DNA of 64,000 nt from Acidobacteriota bacterium (GTDB lineage Bacteria > Acidobacteriota > Terriglobia > Terriglobales > Acidobacteriaceae). The translations under genes and the position numbers were made by a program. Shown here one piece after another: positions 62,629 to 64,000 of this stretch. The DNA lies in assembly GCA_021780315.1 (NCBI GenBank), contig JAJXYY010000042.1, positions 868,001 to 932,000 on the forward strand, given 5' to 3'. How positions within the stretch are numbered: the first letter of the stretch is position 1; the number at the start of each line of letters is the position of its first letter. Under the pieces are notes generated by a model. That model searched no databases. It was given only the letters and a program-made list of their open reading frames with translations, and was not told the DNA's origin.

Positions 62629-63179
62629 TCGGCGGGGCTCGCGGGATCGGCGGGGGGATCGAAGCTGAAGGGCTGGCGGGTGGCGGCGTTGGGGACCAGG
62701 GCGCACATGATGGTGGCTTCGCAGGCAAGCTTGCCGTCGACGGTGGCGGTGCCGCTCATCTTGACGGCGTTGGTGCGCCAGTTGATGACTTTGACTTCGA
62801 TGCGGAGCTGGTCGCCGGGTACTACGGGGCGGCGGAACTTGGCGTTTTCGATGCCGGTGAAGACCATGAGTTTGGTGTGGCGGTGGGGGATGTCGGTGAG
62901 GAGGAGAGCGCCGCCGGCCTGGGCGATGGCCTCGATGATGAGGACGCCGGGCATGATGGGGTAGTTGGGGAAGTGGCCCTGGAAGTGGGGCTCGTTCATG
63001 GTGACGTTTTTGATGGCGACGAGGCGTTTACGGCGGTCGATTTCGATGACGCGGTCGATGAGGAGGAAGGGGTAGCGGTGGGGGAGGATGGACATGAGGT
63101 CGAGGATGTCCATGGTCTGGATGCAGGTGGGTGCGGGTTCCGCGGCGGGCTGGGGTAGAGGAGTTTGAAGGTCGCTCAT
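62625..63179 (-). CDS. fabZ: 3-hydroxyacyl-ACP dehydratase FabZ
   Basis: FabZ dehydrates 3-hydroxyacyl-ACP in fatty acid synthesis and competes with LpxA for that substrate. The 184-residue product has the hot-dog fold marks HRYPFLLIDRVIEID (catalytic histidine), HFQGHFPNYPIMPGVLIIEA (catalytic glutamate) and TGIENAKFRRPVVPGDQL. About 25 extra residues precede the domain; an internal ATG (63113) is an alternative start. It heads the fabZ-lpxA-coupled pair. Confidence 0.93.
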   Translation of the reverse strand: MSDLQTPLPQPAAEPAPTCIQTMDILDLMSILPHRYPFLLIDRVIEIDRRKRLVAIKNVTMNEPHFQGHFPNYPIMPGVLIIEAIAQAGGALLLTDIPHRHTKLMVFTGIENAKFRRPVVPGDQLRIEVKVINWRTNAVKMSGTATVDGKLACEATIMCALVPNAATRQPFSFDPPADPASPAE

Positions 63180-63198
63180 GGCAAGGATGAGTATAAAT

Positions 63199-63226
63199 GT
63201 CCGGCTGGGCGGAAGCTTCGCCGGAC
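63199..63226 (-). terminator. Short hairpin, possible terminator after cysK
   Basis: GTCCGGC and GCCGGAC form a 7-bp stem. On the minus strand it is followed by ATTTAT, just after the cysK stop. The T-run is poor, so the call is weak. Confidence 0.35.
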
Positions 63227-63247
63227 GATGGGTTTGTGGTGTCTGGG

Positions 63248-64000
63248 TTAGGAGGTTGGGGTGAGTTGAGCGCTGGGGGTGGAGCGGGAGATGGCTAGTT
63301 CTTCCTCGTTCATGTCGATGGCGACCTCGGCGAAGAGGGGGGTGGAGAGGTAGCGCTCGCCGGTGTCGGGCAACATGCAGAGGATGTTGGAGCCTTTGGG
63401 TGCGTTGGCGGCGATCTGGAGTGCTCCGGCGAAGGTGGCACCGGAGCTGATGCCGACGAAGATGCCTTCGTGGCGGGCGAGGTCGCGGCTGCATTGCATG
63501 GCGGCGGCGTTGTCGATGCGGAGGAGTTGGTCGATGTTGTGGGCGTCGATGGCGTCCTGGGTGAGTTTGGAGATGAAGTCGGGGCTCCATCCCTGCTGGG
63601 GGTGTGGGGTCCATGCGGGGTGGCTACCGGCGGGGGAGCCGTCGGGGTTGTGGGGCTGCTGGAGGCCGCTGGAGATCATGGGAGCTGCATCTGGTTCGCA
63701 GACGATGACCTTGGTGTTGGGGCTGTGCTGGGCGAGGACGCGGGAGACGCCTTTGAGGGTTCCACCGGTGCCGAATCCGGTGACCCAGTAGTCGAGGGGC
63801 TGGTCGTGGAAGTCGCGGAGGATCTCTTGGGCGGTGGTGTTGGAGTGGATGTCGGCGTTGGCCTCGTTGGCGAACTGGCGGGTGAGGAACCAGCCGTGTT
63901 TTTCGGCGAGTTCGACGGTTTTGGTGATCATGCCTACGGCGCGGGAGGCGGCGGGGGTGAGGACGACTTTGGCACCGAGGAAGCGCATGAGCTTGCGGCG
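63248..64000 (-). CDS. cysK: Cysteine synthase / PLP-dependent beta-replacing enzyme, C-terminal part
   Basis: The N-terminus lies beyond the window edge; 251 residues are visible. The frame is open up to position 64000. PLP-phosphate binding is seen in GFGTGGTLKGVSRVL, and the C-terminal catalytic face in IFVGISSGATFAGA and MLPDTGERYL. It makes cysteine from O-acetylserine and sulfide in the cytoplasm. A longer proline-rich loop (around QQPHNPDGSPAGSHPAW) replaces the usual segment before the active-site FIS region. The PLP lysine lies outside the window. Confidence 0.85.
   Translation of the reverse strand, partial: RRKLMRFLGAKVVLTPAASRAVGMITKTVELAEKHGWFLTRQFANEANADIHSNTTAQEILRDFHDQPLDYWVTGFGTGGTLKGVSRVLAQHSPNTKVIVCEPDAAPMISSGLQQPHNPDGSPAGSHPAWTPHPQQGWSPDFISKLTQDAIDAHNIDQLLRIDNAAAMQCSRDLARHEGIFVGISSGATFAGALQIAANAPKGSNILCMLPDTGERYLSTPLFAEVAIDMNEEELAISRSTPSAQLTPTS

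Overview
The window is typical of a soil Acidobacteriota chromosome, probably family Acidobacteriaceae (Granulicella, Edaphobacter or Terriglobus type). This is inferred from protein flavour: a 1231-residue Oar-like TonB-dependent receptor with a carboxypeptidase-regulatory domain, NIPSNAP, DUF5076, a Tat-exported sulfatase, and lipid A genes that mark a Gram-negative envelope. DNA is GC-rich, and the + strand is G-rich over genes of both orientations, so the whole window seems to lie in one replichore. No rRNA, tRNA, CRISPR array or complete mobile element was found.

Layout. 0-4 kb: a cut NIPSNAP gene, a membrane-anchored Cas4-like nuclease split by an in-frame TAA, a hexose-phosphate mutarotase, maf and an M20 peptidase. 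4-10 kb: lpxC, then a folate neighbourhood (folK, a CADD-type putative p-aminobenzoate synthase, a lipoprotein, folP) and the PBP4-type peptidase dacB. 10-17 kb: a short IS481-like remnant inside a palindromic repeat, an MscS channel, a hydrolase, a sulfatase, an SDR and mnmG, which carries two palindromic repeats in frame. 17-30 kb: msrA, DUF5076, dnaB, an SGNH hydrolase, alr, a GnnA-like oxidoreductase, a LolA-like lipoprotein, mltG, greA, a CDP-alcohol transferase, a tandem repeat of about 152 bp, an isoaspartyl peptidase and an unusual endonuclease III. 30-43 kb: the TonB receptor, a secreted protein of unknown role, a small proline-rich protein with rlpA, an exported TldD/TldE-like protease pair, an M48 protease, a HIT protein, and a basic low-complexity protein with a receiver-like domain. 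43-48 kb: a poorly coding stretch, a strong promoter, two tandem Skp/OmpH genes and lepA. 48-54 kb: a TetR repressor divergent from an MdtP-YtcA-MdtN-MdtO-like efflux operon, with a 33-bp palindromic operator between them. 54-64 kb: MltD-like transglycosylase, a histone-H1-like protein, a periplasmic peroxiredoxin, lpxI, an esterase, an exported Gfo/Idh protein, lpxA, fabZ and a cut cysK.

How the genes fit together. Envelope building dominates: lipid A (lpxC, lpxA, lpxI, fabZ, possibly the GnnA-like enzyme), peptidoglycan (alr, dacB, mltG, mltD-like, rlpA) and outer-membrane delivery (two Skp, LolA-like). The folate genes suggest that p-aminobenzoate is made by a CADD-type oxygenase.

The most unusual signals are repeats. 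A palindromic family sharing the 12-mer ATGGGGCACCCG sits between genes, is interrupted by the IS remnant, is the likely source of a tandem array, and twice lies in frame inside mnmG. A heptameric GGGAGTA/GGGAATA repeat supplies the end of folK.
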